A DNA stretch of 64,000 bases from Thiomicrorhabdus heinhorstiae (GTDB taxonomy: Bacteria; Pseudomonadota; Gammaproteobacteria; Thiomicrospirales; Thiomicrospiraceae): assembly GCF_013391765.2 (NCBI RefSeq), contig NZ_JACBGI020000002.1:62001-126000 (forward strand), in the 5' to 3' direction. Below the pieces are notes generated by a model. It searched no databases, had not been told where the DNA came from, and saw only the letters and a program-made list of their open reading frames with translations. The stretch's first letter is position 1, and each line of letters opens with the position of its first letter. Below are positions 19,773-30,622 of this stretch, in pieces. The position numbers were made by a program, and so were the translations under genes.

Positions 19773-20351
19773 TCAGAAGAGTTCGACATCGCCTTCAATC
19801 GGTTTCGATTCAATGCGATGAATATAATTATTTTCCTGTTCAGCCAGCGTACGATTGTGCATGGCGTTAAGTCGGCGCACTCTCACTCGTCCGTCGGCCG
19901 GGTAATAGAGCACTTTTCGCGGATAGATATCGCCAATATCCTGCGAAACCAAATTAAATCCTTCGGTGTAAACATAGTCGAATGCAAAGCCGATGTTGTA
20001 CCAGCCGATGTTATTCATCGCACCCATAATGCGTCCGCCGCCAAAAAGCTTGAACTCCAGACGGTTTCGCTTAGCGCCGATCGCCAAAAGCGCATTTACC
20101 AAGTTTTCCATTGCGTAGTTACCATAACGGTTGGCGTCCGAAAGTTCGGTCGGATTCTGACTTAACTTACGATCCACCGGCAGCATAAAATGATTCATAC
20201 CTCCTACCCCGGCTATCGGATCACGTACACAAGCCGAGATGCAGGAACCCAATACGGTTTCAATTCGTTCATTCGCCCTTGTGACGTAAAATTCGCCCGG
20301 TAAAATTTTCACGGTTTCGATGCCTTCGATCGGATCCGTACTTCTTTGCAT
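19773..20351 (-). CDS. cheD: CheD, receptor glutamine deamidase
   Basis: Deamidates glutamines on chemoreceptors to tune sensitivity, and binds CheC-type partners. 192 residues. The catalytic Cys-His pair is visible: C37 in ETVLGSCISAC and H54 in GGMNHFMLP, with T32 beside the cysteine as in the Thermotoga enzyme. FKLFGGGRIMGAMNNIGWYN is the substrate-pocket block. The C-terminal 35 residues are an extension of unknown use. It is placed 5 bp after tadA and 12 bp before cheA, so tadA-cheD-cheA are one transcription unit. Confidence 0.92.
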   Translation of the reverse strand: MQRSTDPIEGIETVKILPGEFYVTRANERIETVLGSCISACVRDPIAGVGGMNHFMLPVDRKLSQNPTELSDANRYGNYAMENLVNALLAIGAKRNRLEFKLFGGGRIMGAMNNIGWYNIGFAFDYVYTEGFNLVSQDIGDIYPRKVLYYPADGRVRVRRLNAMHNRTLAEQENNYIHRIESKPIEGDVELF

Positions 20352-20356
20352 ATGCT

Positions 20357-20890
20357 TTAATCGTCTGTAAGTAGAGTTTGCTGTTTTTGTTCTTTCTGCT
20401 GAGCTCTACGCAATTTAAAAAACCCGCTGATTTGTGCACTGCACTGCGGCGCCAAGACTCCGCTGCCAACTTCCAATTGATGATTTAATCGCTCATCGCT
20501 CACCAGCTGATAGATTGACGTTATCGCACCGGTTCGCGGATCAGCGGCACCGTAGACAACCCTTTTGACCCTGGCATGAACCAGAGCACCTGCACACATC
20601 GGGCAGGGCTCCAAGGTGACATACAGAGTGGTCTCCGGCATGCGATAGTTTTCCAGCGCTCTGCCGGCGGCACGAATCGCCGTCATCTCGGCATGAGCAG
20701 TCGGATCGTTATTCTGAATCGGTTGATTCCAACCTTCGGCCAGCCACTGATCGTCAATTACCATAACGGCACCAACCGGAACTTCTCCAGTCGATTCGGC
20801 CTTTTTTGCTAAATTAATTGCATAGGCCATCCAAAACTCATCTTTTTCCTCTTGCGTCAGTCCCGGTGGACACTGCGGTTTTTGCAACAC
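20357..20890 (-). CDS. tadA: tRNA adenosine(34) deaminase TadA
   Basis: Converts A34 to inosine in the tRNA-Arg wobble position; essential in most bacteria. 177 residues. Zinc-site motifs of the deaminase family are intact: H66-A-E68 and P-C96-PM-C99. SYTNP is not present; the VPVGAVMV strand precedes the first motif as usual. It heads the operon with cheD and cheA only 5 bp downstream, an uncommon neighbourhood that puts a translation gene and chemotaxis genes on one message. The upstream terminator at 20908-20946 separates it from guaA. Confidence 0.95.
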   Translation of the reverse strand: MLQKPQCPPGLTQEEKDEFWMAYAINLAKKAESTGEVPVGAVMVIDDQWLAEGWNQPIQNNDPTAHAEMTAIRAAGRALENYRMPETTLYVTLEPCPMCAGALVHARVKRVVYGAADPRTGAITSIYQLVSDERLNHQLEVGSGVLAPQCSAQISGFFKLRRAQQKEQKQQTLLTDD

Positions 20891-20907
20891 TTTTCGCTCC
20901 TGTAAAC

Positions 20908-20946
20908 AAAAAAGGCTCTCCCGGAATACTCCTAGGAAAGCCTTTT
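20908..20946 (-). terminator. terminator of guaA
   Basis: AAAAGGCT at one end and AGCCTTTT at the other pair around an imperfect loop; on the minus strand the stem is followed by a T run. It lies about 100 bp past the guaA stop. Confidence 0.75.
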
Positions 20947-21048
20947 AAAGTCAAAATTTTTGCTGGATTCAAACCAGAAAAATCACTGTATTGAAAACAT
21001 CTATCAAAACCTTTCGGCCGACAAAGTTAGAGTATTTTCAGGACGAAA

Positions 21049-22629
21049 TTACTCCCACTCAATGGTTGCCGGGGGTTTCGACGAGATATCGTAAGTCACA
21101 CGCGAAATACGCGGAATCTCATTGATAATACGTCCGGAAACATGCTCCAGGAACTCATAAGGCAGATGCGCCCAGCGAGCAGTCATAAAGTCGATGGTTT
21201 CAACCGCACGCAGAGCGACAACGTAATCGTAACGACGCGCATCACCGACAACACCGACCGATTTCACGGGCAGGAAGACGGCAAAAGCCTGCGAGGTCTT
21301 ATCGTATAGATCCCACTTGTGCAGTTCTTCAATAAAGATGTGATCCGCCAGACGCAAAATATCGGCGTACTCTTTTTTAACTTCGCCAAGGATGCGCACG
21401 CCAAGACCCGGTCCAGGGAACGGGTGACGGTATACCATCTTGTACGGCAAGCCCAAGGCGACACCCAGCTTACGAACCTCATCCTTAAACAGTTCGCGCA
21501 AAGGTTCGATCAGCGACATTTCCATATCCTCGGGCAAACCGCCGACATTATGATGCGACTTGATTACTTTTGCCTTGCCGGTTTTCGAACCGGCCGACTC
21601 AATAACATCCGGGTAGATGGTTCCTTGCGCCAGCCACTTGACGCCCTGCAACTTGGCAGATTCCGCATCAAACACTTCGATAAACTCGCGGCCGATAATC
21701 TTACGCTTCTCTTCCGGATCGGTTTTACCCTCCAAAGCGCTCATGAAACGTTCTTCGGAATCGGCACGAATCACGCGAATACCCATGTTTTCCGCAAACA
21801 TCGCCATAACCTGATCGCCTTCCTGATAACGCAAAAGACCGTGGTCAACGAAAACACAAGTTAGCTGATCGCCGATCGCTTTATGCAGAAGCGCCGCAAC
21901 GACAGAAGAGTCGACACCACCGGAAAGACCCAGCATCACCTGATCGGAACCGACCTGTTCGCGAATGCGTTTAATGCTGTCTTCAATAATGTTTTCGGTA
22001 GTCCAAAGCTTTTCACAACCACACAGTTCGACGACAAAACGCTCGATCATGCGCTTACCTTGTTTGGTGTGAGTTACTTCCGGGTGAAACTGAATTCCGT
22101 AAAAGTTTTTCTCTTCATTCGCCATACCGGCAATCGGGCAATTCGGTGTCGAGGCCATAAGCTTGAAACCATCCGGCAGCTGATCAACACGGTCACCGTG
22201 CGACATCCAAACATCCAACATGCCGAAGCCTTCCGGAGTCACTTCATCCTCGATATCGATCAAAAACTTGGTATGGCCGTGAGCACGAACCTGCGCATAA
22301 CCGTATTCATGTTCCAGAGCATTGATAACCTGGCCGCCCAGCTGCTGCGCCATAGTCTGCATACCGTAACAGATCCCCAGAACCGGCACACCCAGATTGA
22401 AAACAATTTCCGGAGCAACCGGTGCATCATCACCGGTTACGGTTTCCGGGCCGCCGGAAAGGATAACCCCTTTGGCACCGAAAGCTTCAACATCCGCCGC
22501 GTCGATATCCCAAGGTTCGACTTCGCAGTAAACACCGATCTCACGAATTCGGCGCGCAATCAACTGGGTGTACTGAGAACCGAAATCCAGAATCAGGATA
22601 CGGTGTTCATGAATATTGTGTTGCGACAT
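21049..22629 (-). CDS. guaA: GMP synthase, glutamine-hydrolysing
   Basis: Converts XMP to GMP in the last step of guanine nucleotide synthesis. 526 residues. The N-terminal class I glutamine amidotransferase has nucleophile C87 in GICYGMQ and [10 protein letters not shown]; the synthetase part has the PP-loop [10 protein letters not shown]; the dimerisation domain ends KPPATIEWE, the family C-terminus. It follows guaB with 95 bp between, in which a stem-loop (22664-22698) may reduce read-through. guaB-guaA is the classic operon order. Confidence 0.98.
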   Translation of the reverse strand: MSQHNIHEHRILILDFGSQYTQLIARRIREIGVYCEVEPWDIDAADVEAFGAKGVILSGGPETVTGDDAPVAPEIVFNLGVPVLGICYGMQTMAQQLGGQVINALEHEYGYAQVRAHGHTKFLIDIEDEVTPEGFGMLDVWMSHGDRVDQLPDGFKLMASTPNCPIAGMANEEKNFYGIQFHPEVTHTKQGKRMIERFVVELCGCEKLWTTENIIEDSIKRIREQVGSDQVMLGLSGGVDSSVVAALLHKAIGDQLTCVFVDHGLLRYQEGDQVMAMFAENMGIRVIRADSEERFMSALEGKTDPEEKRKIIGREFIEVFDAESAKLQGVKWLAQGTIYPDVIESAGSKTGKAKVIKSHHNVGGLPEDMEMSLIEPLRELFKDEVRKLGVALGLPYKMVYRHPFPGPGLGVRILGEVKKEYADILRLADHIFIEELHKWDLYDKTSQAFAVFLPVKSVGVVGDARRYDYVVALRAVETIDFMTARWAHLPYEFLEHVSGRIINEIPRISRVTYDISSKPPATIEWE

Positions 22630-22663
22630 AAAATCTATTCCAAAACTTATTCTTTAAAAACAG

Positions 22664-22698
22664 ACAAGGCTCTTGCAGTAAACCCGCAAAAGCCTTGC
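22664..22698 (-). terminator. stem-loop between guaB and guaA
   Basis: CAAGGCTCTTGC pairs with GCAAAAGCCTTG, and on the minus strand the stem is followed by TCTGTTTTT. Because it lies between two genes of one operon it may act as a partial terminator that sets the guaB to guaA ratio. Confidence 0.65.
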
Positions 22699-22724
22699 CG
22701 AGAAAGGATTAACTCATCCGTTGA

Positions 22725-24494
<1,770 letters not shown>

Positions 24495-24818
24495 ATGAAG
24501 AAATTACTTATCGGCGCAACTCTGATCGCTTCCGCTGTTTTTGCAGGGACTGCAAGCGCAAGCGCAATGTCTTACGATGAAACCGTTGCTCAAGCAAAAG
24601 CGGTTCACGCTGACGCTTCTAAAGACGGCTTCATTTGGCAACAAAAGAAAATGAAAATGCCATATGTAAACGACTATTTGGCGAAAGCGGACGAAGCCCA
24701 CAAGAAAGGCGACAGCGCAGCGGCAATGAAATTTGCTCAAGAAGCGTTGAAAACCGCTAAAGCAGAAGTGTATCAGCGCGATCACAACGCTAATTTGAAA
24801 GCCGGTTGGGAAAAATAA
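24495..24818 (+). CDS. small periplasmic protein resembling SoxXA-binding proteins
   Basis: 107 residues with a Sec signal peptide (MKKLLIGATLIASAVFAG, cleavage likely after ASA at about residue 24). The mature 83 residues form a helical hairpin: YDETVAQAKAVHADASKDGFIW, then YLAKADEAHKKGDSAAAMKFAQEALKTAK. This A-K-A-rich pattern with a W between helices is what I recall for SoxXA-binding (SoxK-like) proteins of sulfur oxidisers; it is a pattern match, not a search. GGAGG at 24483-24487 gives a strong ribosome-binding site. Monocistronic with its own terminator; no sox genes are beside it. Confidence 0.5.
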   Translation: MKKLLIGATLIASAVFAGTASASAMSYDETVAQAKAVHADASKDGFIWQQKKMKMPYVNDYLAKADEAHKKGDSAAAMKFAQEALKTAKAEVYQRDHNANLKAGWEK

Positions 24819-24836
24819 TTCTCCACTTGGCGAAAT

Positions 24837-24864
24837 AAAAAACCGGCTTAACGCCGGTTTTTTT
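24837..24864 (+). terminator. rho-independent terminator
   Basis: AAAACCGGC and GCCGGTTTTTTT around TTAAC. It is also positioned to serve the converging minus-strand permease gene. Confidence 0.9.
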
Positions 24865-24884
24865 GTGTCTGGATATCTACCATC

Positions 24885-25556
24885 CTAATGACGGAAAGTC
24901 GCAATCCAATCAGGCCTGAACAAAACCAGAGCCGCAATTAGCAAGCCGTTCAAAAACCCTTCCGGAGCGGAAAGCATCGGAATATACGGAATAAAGGTTT
25001 GCTTCAGGATTGCCAGGGTATGCACGTCCCCAACCCAAAGAATCCACGCCGATACCGCCAACGACAGCGTCGCTCCGATTGCGGCAGACAAAAAGCCGTT
25101 GTACAAGGTGTAGACAAAGAAATTCATTTCCAGAAAACGTAATCCCAGCCGGAACATTCCCCAAGTAATCATAATTGGAATAATGCCCATTACCGCCGCA
25201 TTCAATCCAAATCCTTCCCAACCAATGCCGGATTGAAAAGTCACTCCAAACAAAGCCAAACTCATTCCCATCAGAGCGAATTGAGGGCCGAACATCAACG
25301 TCATCACGGCCATCAACAGAAAGTGGAAAGTCAGACCGTTGTCCAAACTGGCCGAAAACAGCCACACCAGCAACACGATCACGCTCGCTCCCAGCAACAC
25401 ATTCTGCGCATGCCGATCGTTTTCCACCTTAAACCAGGGTGCCGTCCACAAAGCCCAGCCGGCAAATAGCAGATAGATCAACCATCCACTCAATAGAAAA
25501 TTAAAACTCAGGGTATCCGCAACTAAATTCACAGGTATCTCGGCAAAACTATTCAC
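24885..25556 (-). CDS. CbiM/NikM-like membrane permease
   Basis: 223 residues with six to seven hydrophobic helices. The central stretch HFLLMAVMTLMFGPQFALMGMSLALFG and the later YTLYNGFLSAAIGATLSLAVSAW follow the layout of the energy-coupling-factor cobalt/nickel permease family (CbiM-like), in which the N-terminal His-containing loop binds metal. Here the extreme N-terminus lacks the usual MHIPDG metal-binding start, so a divergent or non-metal role is possible. No EcfA/CbiO ATPase or CbiQ gene is nearby. The family call is moderate; the substrate is unknown. Confidence 0.6.
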   Translation of the reverse strand: MNSFAEIPVNLVADTLSFNFLLSGWLIYLLFAGWALWTAPWFKVENDRHAQNVLLGASVIVLLVWLFSASLDNGLTFHFLLMAVMTLMFGPQFALMGMSLALFGVTFQSGIGWEGFGLNAAVMGIIPIMITWGMFRLGLRFLEMNFFVYTLYNGFLSAAIGATLSLAVSAWILWVGDVHTLAILKQTFIPYIPMLSAPEGFLNGLLIAALVLFRPDWIATFRH

Positions 25557-25616
25557 TCAAATTAACACTGCAAACGACAAAAAAACTGTTTGCTCGTGCT
25601 AAGCAGGTACAATAAA

Positions 25617-25657
25617 CGGGGCTTCAAAAGTCTCGGAAAACTGAAGCCGTTTTTTTC
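25617..25657 (+). terminator. terminator-like hairpin with no gene in front of it
   Basis: GGCTTCA (25619-25625) pairs with TGAAGCC (25642-25648) and is followed by seven T residues. No plus-strand gene precedes it, since 24495-24818 has its own terminator. It lies 24 bp before the RDD gene, so attenuation of the RDD-serB transcript is possible. Confidence 0.6.
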
Positions 25658-25680
25658 CAACATTATAAAGCGTCCCCCAT

Positions 25681-26091
25681 ATGAATGGACTGAAAATACT
25701 GTTTGCGCAAATCTATGACTTTATTCTTCTCTGCGCCATCTGGTTCGGAGCGGCTATCCCTTTCGTACTCTGGCAAGGCGGTGGCGAGTTTGAGAAAAAC
25801 CCGATTCTGCTACTCGGCTTCCAACTCTATCTGCTGGCGATCACTTACCTGTATCTGACTTACTTCTGGACCCAATCCGGACAAACTCCAGGCTTGCGAA
25901 CCTGGAAATTGCAATTAAGAAGACAGGACGATTTCTTAATGACGCGCCATAATGCCAACTTGCGCTTTCTGCTCAGCGTACTGTTATTCCCTATCGGCTG
26001 GGTGGGGTTATTCCTCCCCGGTCAACAACTTTTGCAGGACAGGCTTGCAAAGACTAAAATAGTCGCCGTTCAACCTGAAGGAAGCTTATGA
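25681..26091 (+). CDS. RDD family membrane protein
   Basis: 136 residues with three hydrophobic segments (about 10-30, 43-64, 95-112). The family pattern is visible: YDFILLCAIWFGAAIPF in helix 1 and the conserved GQTPGLRTWKLQLRRQDD after helix 2, ending at LLQDRLAKTKIV. RDD proteins are small inner-membrane proteins of mostly unknown function. Its stop codon overlaps the serB start (ATGA at 26088-26091), so translation is coupled. Confidence 0.85.
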   Translation: MNGLKILFAQIYDFILLCAIWFGAAIPFVLWQGGGEFEKNPILLLGFQLYLLAITYLYLTYFWTQSGQTPGLRTWKLQLRRQDDFLMTRHNANLRFLLSVLLFPIGWVGLFLPGQQLLQDRLAKTKIVAVQPEGSL

Positions 26092-26918
26092 CAACCACTA
26101 TCATCCACAGCAATACGCTGAATTTCGAGCAAAGCAAAGTTCTGGAACGTAGTCTGGGAAAACTGCAAAAGCACAACAACCATTACCGCGCTTTTCCGGA
26201 ACAGACTCCGTCGACGGAAAAATTGCGCGAGTTGCGCGAACAGACCGAGCTGGATATCAACATTTTGCCGGAGAACTTCCAGAGCGACCGAATCGGCCTG
26301 ATGATCAGCGATATGGACTCGACTCTGATTGCCATCGAATGCATTGACGAAATTGCCGATTTCATTCAGGTAAAACCGCAGGTTTCGGCTATCACCGAAG
26401 CGGCTATGCGAGGTGAATTGAATTTTGAAGAATCGCTGACTCAGCGCGTTGCCTTACTAAAGGGCTTGGAATATGACGCCTTGCAACGAGTATACGACGA
26501 ACGCCTGACCCTAAACCCGGGTGCCGAGCAATGGATTAAAGGCTTAAAAAAACAACAGATTAAGTTCGCTCTGGTTTCCGGTGGCTTCACCTTCTTTACC
26601 GACCGATTGAAAGAGCGATTGAACATCGACTTCGCTCGCGCTAATGTTCTGGCGGAAGAAGATGATAAGCTAAGCGGAAGCGTTGTCGGCAGCATCGTCG
26701 GCGCGCAAGCTAAGGCGGACTTTCTTCAGGAATTATGTGACACTCTGCAAATCGATCTTGCGCAGACCGTCGCCGTCGGCGATGGCGCGAACGACCTGCT
26801 CATGATGAAGAAGGCCGGTTTAAGCGTTGCTTACCATGCTAAACCGGCGGTTCAAGCCGAAGCCGACTGCGCTCTAAACTATCGAGGTTTGGATGCCATT
26901 CTGGATTTTATTGACTGA
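26088..26918 (+). CDS. serB: phosphoserine phosphatase
   Basis: Last step of serine synthesis: dephosphorylates phosphoserine. HAD-fold enzyme of 276 residues; nucleophile D75 and acid D77 are in ISDMDSTL, followed by ECIDEIADF, the SGGF motif (LVSGGFTFF) and GDGANDLLMM for magnesium. The N-terminal 65 residues are shorter than the double-ACT region of some family members. It overlaps the RDD gene by four bases and is followed by a bidirectional terminator. Confidence 0.94.
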   Translation: MTTTIIHSNTLNFEQSKVLERSLGKLQKHNNHYRAFPEQTPSTEKLRELREQTELDINILPENFQSDRIGLMISDMDSTLIAIECIDEIADFIQVKPQVSAITEAAMRGELNFEESLTQRVALLKGLEYDALQRVYDERLTLNPGAEQWIKGLKKQQIKFALVSGGFTFFTDRLKERLNIDFARANVLAEEDDKLSGSVVGSIVGAQAKADFLQELCDTLQIDLAQTVAVGDGANDLLMMKKAGLSVAYHAKPAVQAEADCALNYRGLDAILDFID

Positions 26919-26950
26919 AATAAACGGTCGCTAAACAACAAAATACATAT

Positions 26951-26978
26951 AAAAAAACCGCGATACACGCGGTTTTTT
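26951..26978. terminator. bidirectional terminator between serB and the metallo-hydrolase gene
   Basis: AAAAAAACCGCG and CGCGGTTTTTT arms around ATACA, between two converging genes. Confidence 0.85.
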
Positions 26979-27006
26979 ATTTACGAAATGGCGGAATATC
27001 CGTCTC

Positions 27007-28005
27007 TTAGAACATGTTCTGTTCTACTTCTTTAATCGCCACTACGATAAATTTACCGATCGCGGAATCATAGCCAGGCCACTTGCTGGCAACATTCTGC
27101 ATAAACGGTTTTTCGGAAATGATCGGCTTCATTTCAAAGTCTGATAGACCTTCATCATACAACTCTGCGACATTGTTGTAGATCGTTTCCATGAACTCCT
27201 TACCTTCTAGAATCAATTTCATGTCATCCGGAGTACCGTGCATCGGAATAATGTTCTTCAAATCCATTTTGGAAACCGCATCCAAAGCTTTGATCGATCC
27301 CAAATAAGAACCGTCTTCCATGTTCGCAACACGACGCATCACCATATCACCCATGAAGATCGTCTTGTCGTTTTTCACTTCCACCGCGATATCCGAAGAA
27401 GTATGTACCTTACCGAAGTGGTGGATTTTGAAGGTCGTGTCGCCTAGAGTGAATTCTTCACCGCCGGCAAACGTCTTGTTAGGCAGCGTAATAACGGTAC
27501 CGGTAATCTTATTATTGGTATTCGACTGCATAAAGTCGAACCAGAACTTATCGGCACCGTTTTTCAGAGTGGTAATACAATCCTGATGCGAAAGGATTTC
27601 CACATTCGGATTCGCTTCAACAAATGCGTGGTTACCCAACCAGTGGTCGCCGTGAAAGTGAGTATTGATGACTTTGACAACCGGCTTGTCGGTGACTTTC
27701 TTAATCTGGCGAAGAATCATTTCACCGATTTGTACCGAACTACCGGTATCGACCACTACGACACCTTCGGAAGTGACAATAAAGCCCGGATTGGAGAACA
27801 TACCGAAGTTTTCAGGCGTCGGGTGCGGACCCATTGCCGGGATCGAATAGCAACGCTCACTGACTTTGATCGCGTCGACATCAGGAACATCCGGACCGCG
27901 GAACTCTTTCATTTCATCGTTTGCATACAAAGGCTTAAGCGCCGAAGCACCTACTAAACCTACACCCATCGAAAAAGCGGATTTAAAAAAATCGCGACGA
28001 TTCAT
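27007..28005 (-). CDS. Tat-exported metallo-beta-lactamase-fold hydrolase (SoxH-like)
   Basis: 332 residues. The N-terminus MNRRDFFKSAFSMGVG has the twin arginines and FF of a Tat signal, so the protein folds before export. All zinc ligands of the superfamily are seen: H116-F-H118-G-D120-H121, H201, D220 and H256. This architecture matches the exported hydrolases named SoxH or quinoprotein-relay zinc metallohydrolase; substrates of those are not firmly known. It is monocistronic. Antibiotic resistance is unlikely, because the fold is shared by many unrelated hydrolases and the relatives are metabolic. Confidence 0.75.
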   Translation of the reverse strand: MNRRDFFKSAFSMGVGLVGASALKPLYANDEMKEFRGPDVPDVDAIKVSERCYSIPAMGPHPTPENFGMFSNPGFIVTSEGVVVVDTGSSVQIGEMILRQIKKVTDKPVVKVINTHFHGDHWLGNHAFVEANPNVEILSHQDCITTLKNGADKFWFDFMQSNTNNKITGTVITLPNKTFAGGEEFTLGDTTFKIHHFGKVHTSSDIAVEVKNDKTIFMGDMVMRRVANMEDGSYLGSIKALDAVSKMDLKNIIPMHGTPDDMKLILEGKEFMETIYNNVAELYDEGLSDFEMKPIISEKPFMQNVASKWPGYDSAIGKFIVVAIKEVEQNMF

Positions 28006-28211
28006 TCGATTCTCCCAACTGTATTAACAAAGTATCGAGCCAAGCCCTTGAAATTAAAAGGATCGAGGCGCAACGTAAAAGCTTCAAGATTCTATCATCT
28101 TTCCGTAACGGAAACCATGCATGGCCAGCTATCTTAATGTGCAAAAAAGATGGAACCTCTCAATACTTTTTTATGATTTCCTTCATATAAACTCATTACA
28201 ATAGGAAAAAT

Positions 28212-28673
28212 TTGAAATTAAAAATTGTTAATACCCCTATGGAATTTTTAAAAGCCTACCTCGATTTCGCCGTATTCGGACTACTTGGCCTAATGGGCTT
28301 CATCGCCCTGTGGATCACTCTGGAACGCCTGTTCTTCTATCGCCGCATCCGCCTGCAGGAGTACACTCATCCGGAAAAACTCAATATCGCTTTGACTCAT
28401 AACCTGACAACCCTCTCGACCATCGGAGCCAATGCGCCTTATGTCGGACTATTGGGAACCGTTCTGGGAATCCTGATCACTTTCTATGATCTGGGTCAGG
28501 GGCACAGCATCGATACCGGGGCCATTATGCTTGGTCTGGCACTGGCACTAAAAGCGACCGCTGCCGGCATCGCCATCGCGATCCCAAGCATTATGGCCTA
28601 CAACGGTCTGATGAGAAAAATCGACGTGATCAATGCACTCTACCGTGCCGACTACCCGTCTGCAGAGAAATAG
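28212..28673 (+). CDS. exbB: ExbB-type proton-channel subunit of the TonB system
   Basis: Stator subunit that uses the proton gradient to drive TonB. 153 residues, the short ExbB type. Three hydrophobic helices; the family signature is seen in STIGANAPYVGLLGTVLGI and IMLGLALALKATAAGIAIAIPSI. The start is uncertain: TTG at 28212 has AGGA five bases in front; an ATG at 28239 (MEFLKAYLDF), the usual-looking family start, has no ribosome-binding site. exbD follows after 9 bp. Confidence 0.88.
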   Translation: MKLKIVNTPMEFLKAYLDFAVFGLLGLMGFIALWITLERLFFYRRIRLQEYTHPEKLNIALTHNLTTLSTIGANAPYVGLLGTVLGILITFYDLGQGHSIDTGAIMLGLALALKATAAGIAIAIPSIMAYNGLMRKIDVINALYRADYPSAEK

Positions 28674-28682
28674 GCCAATCAG

Positions 28683-29063
28683 ATGAAACGTTTTGACAGC
28701 ATCAATGTCATCCCGCTGATCGATGTCATGCTGGTCTTGCTGGCTATCGTCCTGACAACGGCCAGTTTTATCGTTAAGGATCACCTGGACATCACCCTGC
28801 CCGATACGGAGCACACCCAAAGCTATACACCGCCGGAAAAGGACCCTCTATCCATCAGCATCGATAAAAATAATCGCATTTTTGTCGCTGAAAACGCGAT
28901 CAGCTTTGCCGAACTGGAACAAAAACTCACGCAACTCGACAAAAGCCAGGCTTTAACACTGCAAGTCGATCGCGAGGCCAAATTTGGTGAATTCGTCAAA
29001 GTCGTCGATCTGTTAAAAGGCCAAGAGCTAAATAATCTAACTATTCTGACCGAGTCGAAATAA
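28683..29063 (+). CDS. exbD: ExbD, TonB-system proton-channel subunit
   Basis: 126 residues. One N-terminal membrane helix with the essential acidic residue D14 in NVIPLIDVMLVLLAIVL; the remaining part is periplasmic (YTPPEKDPLSISIDKNN, then VDREAKFGEFVKVVDLL). It works with the preceding ExbB and following TonB; spacings of 9 and 12 bp indicate one operon. Together they energise outer-membrane receptors, of which none is encoded in this window. Confidence 0.93.
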   Translation: MKRFDSINVIPLIDVMLVLLAIVLTTASFIVKDHLDITLPDTEHTQSYTPPEKDPLSISIDKNNRIFVAENAISFAELEQKLTQLDKSQALTLQVDREAKFGEFVKVVDLLKGQELNNLTILTESK

Positions 29064-29075
29064 CCTCTTTCTATT

Positions 29076-29906
29076 ATGAAAAGCCACTCCGTCCTCGCCT
29101 TTATCCTCGCTGCGCTGATCTATGCATTGGTCTTCCTCGGCCTGTTTTGGCTTATGCAGAGCAAACCGCAAAGCAAAACTCCTGAGGCGCAAGTCGTAGC
29201 GGTTTCACTGCAAATGTTTCAACCGGCTCCACCACAACCAAAACCGGAAGCTAAACCGAAGCCGGAAGCTAAACCGGAGCCTAAACCGAAGCCGGAAGCT
29301 AAACCAAAGCCGGAAGCTAAACCAAAGCCGGAAGCTAAACCAAAGCCGGAGCCTAAACCGAAGCCGGAGCCTAAACCGAAGCCGGAGCCTAAACCGAAGC
29401 CAGAGCCTAAACCAAAGCCAGAGCCTAAACCAAAGCCGGAGCCAATTTCTGAACCGACTCAGGTGGCTGAACCTGTGGTAGAAGCACCACCGACACCGGT
29501 TGCAGCGGAACCTGTAATAACAAAGCCCGTGCAGCAGGCAAAGCCCGTAACCACTGCTCCGATCGCTCAGGCTAAACCGACCATTTCCGATGAACAGAAA
29601 CAGGAAGCCGAACACGCCTACTTAAACGAATTAAGAAGAGCGATCATACGCTATGCGCAGGATACCTACCCTCGACAGGCTAAACGCCGTCACTGGGAAG
29701 GAGACGTTATGATTAAGTTCACTCTCAGCAAATCCGGCAAAATCACCCAGCTTAAAGTCATCGGTTCTTCCGGTAAAAAGGTGCTGGATGAGGCTGCGTT
29801 AAAAATCTTTAAAGAGAAGATGGCAATGCGTTTCAAAGCTTTCCCACAGGAAATTCAGCGGGAAACCTGGGTTATCAGCGTTCCGGTCAATTACCACCTG
29901 CGATAA
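29076..29906 (+). CDS. tonB: TonB energy transducer with long KP-EP repeat
   Basis: 276 residues. One N-terminal membrane anchor (about 5-25), then a rigid periplasmic spacer of roughly 75 residues made of KPEPKP and KPEAKP repeats (about 52-125), a second Pro/Ala/Thr spacer (to about 165), and the C-terminal TonB domain (about 185-276; [26 protein letters not shown] and SVPVNY). The repeat is encoded by an 18 bp DNA unit and is likely to vary in length between strains. Last gene of exbB-exbD-tonB. Confidence 0.92.
   Translation: MKSHSVLAFILAALIYALVFLGLFWLMQSKPQSKTPEAQVVAVSLQMFQPAPPQPKPEAKPKPEAKPEPKPKPEAKPKPEAKPKPEAKPKPEPKPKPEPKPKPEPKPKPEPKPKPEPKPKPEPISEPTQVAEPVVEAPPTPVAAEPVITKPVQQAKPVTTAPIAQAKPTISDEQKQEAEHAYLNELRRAIIRYAQDTYPRQAKRRHWEGDVMIKFTLSKSGKITQLKVIGSSGKKVLDEAALKIFKEKMAMRFKAFPQEIQRETWVISVPVNYHLR
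29235..29445 (+). repeat. 18 bp tandem repeat within tonB
   Basis: Repeated units encode KPEPKP or KPEAKP. The early units alternate GAAGCTAAA and GAGCCTAAA and the later ones are homogeneous, which suggests recent unit expansion by slippage. Confidence 0.8.
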
Positions 29907-30002
29907 AAATCCCCTACAATTCATAGGGTTGTGTTTTTGACTCACTCCTCTGACGAGATAAATTTTGTTACACTATGCAAAATTTTTTAGCAGGGCACCA
30001 TT

Positions 30003-30440
30003 GTGAATTATCAAATTCCGTTACAAACCATTGAAGAGGTTCAAGCCGACCTAGTAAAACGCTTTACCCATTTCAGCAACCCCAAAGACCGTTACCGTTA
30101 CCTGATCGACATGGGTAAACAGCTACAGCAGCTGGATGACAGCTTTCTAACAGAAGAGAACCGTATTCACGGCTGCCAGTCTCAGGTTTGGATTCATATC
30201 GATGAGCACGAAGGTCGCCTCTTCATGCAGGCACGCAGTGACGCAGCGATTGTTTCCGGTTTGATCGCCCTGCTTCTTAGAGTTTATAACGGCCGCACCC
30301 CGCAGGAAGTTGCGACCGCCCCTCTGGAATTCCTAGGTAAGATCGGCTTATTGCAACAACTGTCTCCAAACCGTTCGACCGGTTTGTATCACATGATCAA
30401 GCGCATCCAATCCGAAGGCCAAAAACGACTGTCTGCCTAG
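30003..30440 (+). CDS. sufE: SufE-type cysteine desulfuration protein
   Basis: Accepts persulfide sulfur from a cysteine desulfurase and hands it to Fe-S assembly. 145 residues with the acceptor C58 in RIHGCQSQVW and the family blocks RYRYLIDMGKQL and RSDAAIVSGLIALLLRVYNGRTP. Start is GTG 30003, next to a weak AGGG at 29993-29996. No sufS or csdA lies alongside, so the partner desulfurase is elsewhere; CsdE is the alternative name. Monocistronic by position. Confidence 0.9.
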   Translation: MNYQIPLQTIEEVQADLVKRFTHFSNPKDRYRYLIDMGKQLQQLDDSFLTEENRIHGCQSQVWIHIDEHEGRLFMQARSDAAIVSGLIALLLRVYNGRTPQEVATAPLEFLGKIGLLQQLSPNRSTGLYHMIKRIQSEGQKRLSA

Positions 30441-30622
30441 ACTTCGACACTTCCTTGTGAGTCGCTCCTTCTTCTCTCTGCGCGGCTCAGTGAAAAATAT
30501 TTTCGCCCTATTCAAAAAATCCGTTTAACAAGCCGCTCCTTATGCGAAGTTTTCGGGTATCCTTAAGCTTCCGACTAAAAAATGACGTATTTTCTTAATA
30601 AAAAATAAACGGAGGATCAGGC

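Noticed and set aside
27007-28005. Antibiotic-resistance beta-lactamase
   Set aside because: It has the metallo-beta-lactamase fold, but the Tat signal and metabolic relatives (SoxH-like) make resistance unlikely.
28006-28211. Fur box upstream of exbB-exbD-tonB
   Set aside because: Looked for a GATAATGATAATCATTATC-like site; only weak A/T-rich similarity is present.
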